64,000 nucleotides of DNA. It comes from Mitsuaria sp. 7. GTDB lineage: Bacteria > Pseudomonadota > Gammaproteobacteria > Burkholderiales > Burkholderiaceae_C. Every line of letters starts with the position of its first letter. The first letter of the stretch is position 1. The position numbers and the translations under genes are program-made. Positions 63,684-64,000 of this stretch are shown piece after piece. The DNA lies in NCBI RefSeq assembly GCF_001653795.1, contig NZ_CP011514.1, positions 4,358,279 through 4,422,278 of the forward strand, read 5' to 3'. A model generated the notes under the pieces. It did no database searches, had not been told where the DNA came from, and worked only from the letters and a program-made list of their open reading frames with translations.

Positions 63684-64000
63684 TCAGTAGTCATAACGCA
63701 GCGTCACACCGACGGTCCGGGGGCGGATCGGATAGAACTCCGTGTACGTGGTGAAGTAGTCGACGCCGGCCGACAAGCCCCTCGAGTTGCCCGCGTTGTT
63801 GACGAACACGCCGAGCTCCACCGAGTTCCAGCTGAGGCTCGCCCGCAGGTCCACCGTCGTGTAGCTGGGCAGCACCATGTTGGAATCGATCTGCGCATTG
63901 CGCTTGCCGGTGTAGGCCACCAGCGCGGACACGCGGCCGTTGCTGTCGAACGGTCCGTCGAAGTAGGTCGTGGCGTCCAGCGATCCCTGCCACTTCGCGG
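63684..64000 (-). CDS. TonB-dependent receptor, C-terminal part (5' end beyond window)
   Basis: The visible 104 residues run in from the right edge (AKWQGSLDATTYFDGPFDSNGRVSALVAY...) and end in an aromatic YDY. The pattern of alternating beta strands (VDLRASLSWNSVELGVFVNNAGNSRGLSAG, FYPIRPRTVGVTLRYDY) is the C-terminal barrel of a TonB-dependent receptor. It heads the operon with the Tat-signal protein and the GMC dehydrogenase, suggesting uptake of the substrate these process. Confidence 0.88.
   Translation of the reverse strand, partial: AKWQGSLDATTYFDGPFDSNGRVSALVAYTGKRNAQIDSNMVLPSYTTVDLRASLSWNSVELGVFVNNAGNSRGLSAGVDYFTTYTEFYPIRPRTVGVTLRYDY

Overview
The window is GC-rich, gene-dense DNA, and its gene content points to a betaproteobacterium of the order Burkholderiales, most likely the Roseateles/Mitsuaria group. 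The most telling gene is a GH80-type chitosanase resembling ChoA of Mitsuaria chitosanitabida. A PEP-CTERM protein, a MetR-type regulator, TonB receptors and many LysR regulators fit this placement. I see no rRNA, tRNA, CRISPR array, insertion sequence or integrase. No stretch over 300 bases is without a gene.

Region 1-4981 (minus strand) is an accessory type VI secretion effector operon: a DUF6484-like protein, a HEAT-like TIGR02270 protein, a DUF2169 adaptor, a degenerate ketoacyl-synthase-like protein, a PAAR-like (DUF4150) protein whose C-terminus carries the HxE and PCxxC signature of a deaminase toxin, and a partial downstream gene that is the natural immunity candidate. Region 5180-9738 (minus) holds a GMC oxidoreductase, a Tat-type gluconate-dehydrogenase-subunit-3-like partner and a DUF1080 3-keto-disaccharide hydrolase, followed by a membrane-anchored TAXI-type binding protein. 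It looks like an exported 3-keto-sugar deglycosylation module.

Region 9879-17513 is mixed: a PEP-CTERM protein, a lipase-like protein with a disordered N-terminus, a flavin reductase, small envelope proteins, an alpha/beta hydrolase, pyroglutamyl-peptidase and a LysR regulator. Region 17507-30073 looks like a chitosan-utilisation locus: TonB receptor, FHS-type sugar transporter, PfkB kinase and ROK repressor on the minus strand, with secreted GH80 chitosanase and GH9 enzyme divergent on the plus strand. Two related palindromes, one before the kinase and one between the repressor and the chitosanase, are the likely ROK operators. A LysR regulator and a secreted CBM6 protein follow.

Region 30209-36595 has an NTF2-like secreted protein, a DUF1330/GlcG pair, a soluble GAF-GAF hybrid histidine kinase, a divergent FAD-monooxygenase/TetR pair and an RluE-like pseudouridine synthase. 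Region 36528-44118 is a valine catabolism operon (mmsA, acyl-CoA dehydrogenase, enoyl-CoA hydratase, HIBYL-CoA hydrolase, mmsB) divergent from an ScfR-like XRE regulator, with three matching operator-like boxes between them. Region 44176-45979 holds four small genes I do not recognise. Region 46127-56488 has a PPVTQ-repeat lipoprotein, an MscS-type channel, a giant propeller sensor kinase and its probable NarL-type response regulator, split by an opposing alpha/beta hydrolase.

Region 56564-64000 has a GNAT protein, a VF530 protein, a HxlR-controlled SDR/reductase pair, MetR with a perfect MetR box at its start, an orphan DUF3037 protein, and a TonB receptor / Tat-signal protein / GMC dehydrogenase operon that runs off the right edge.
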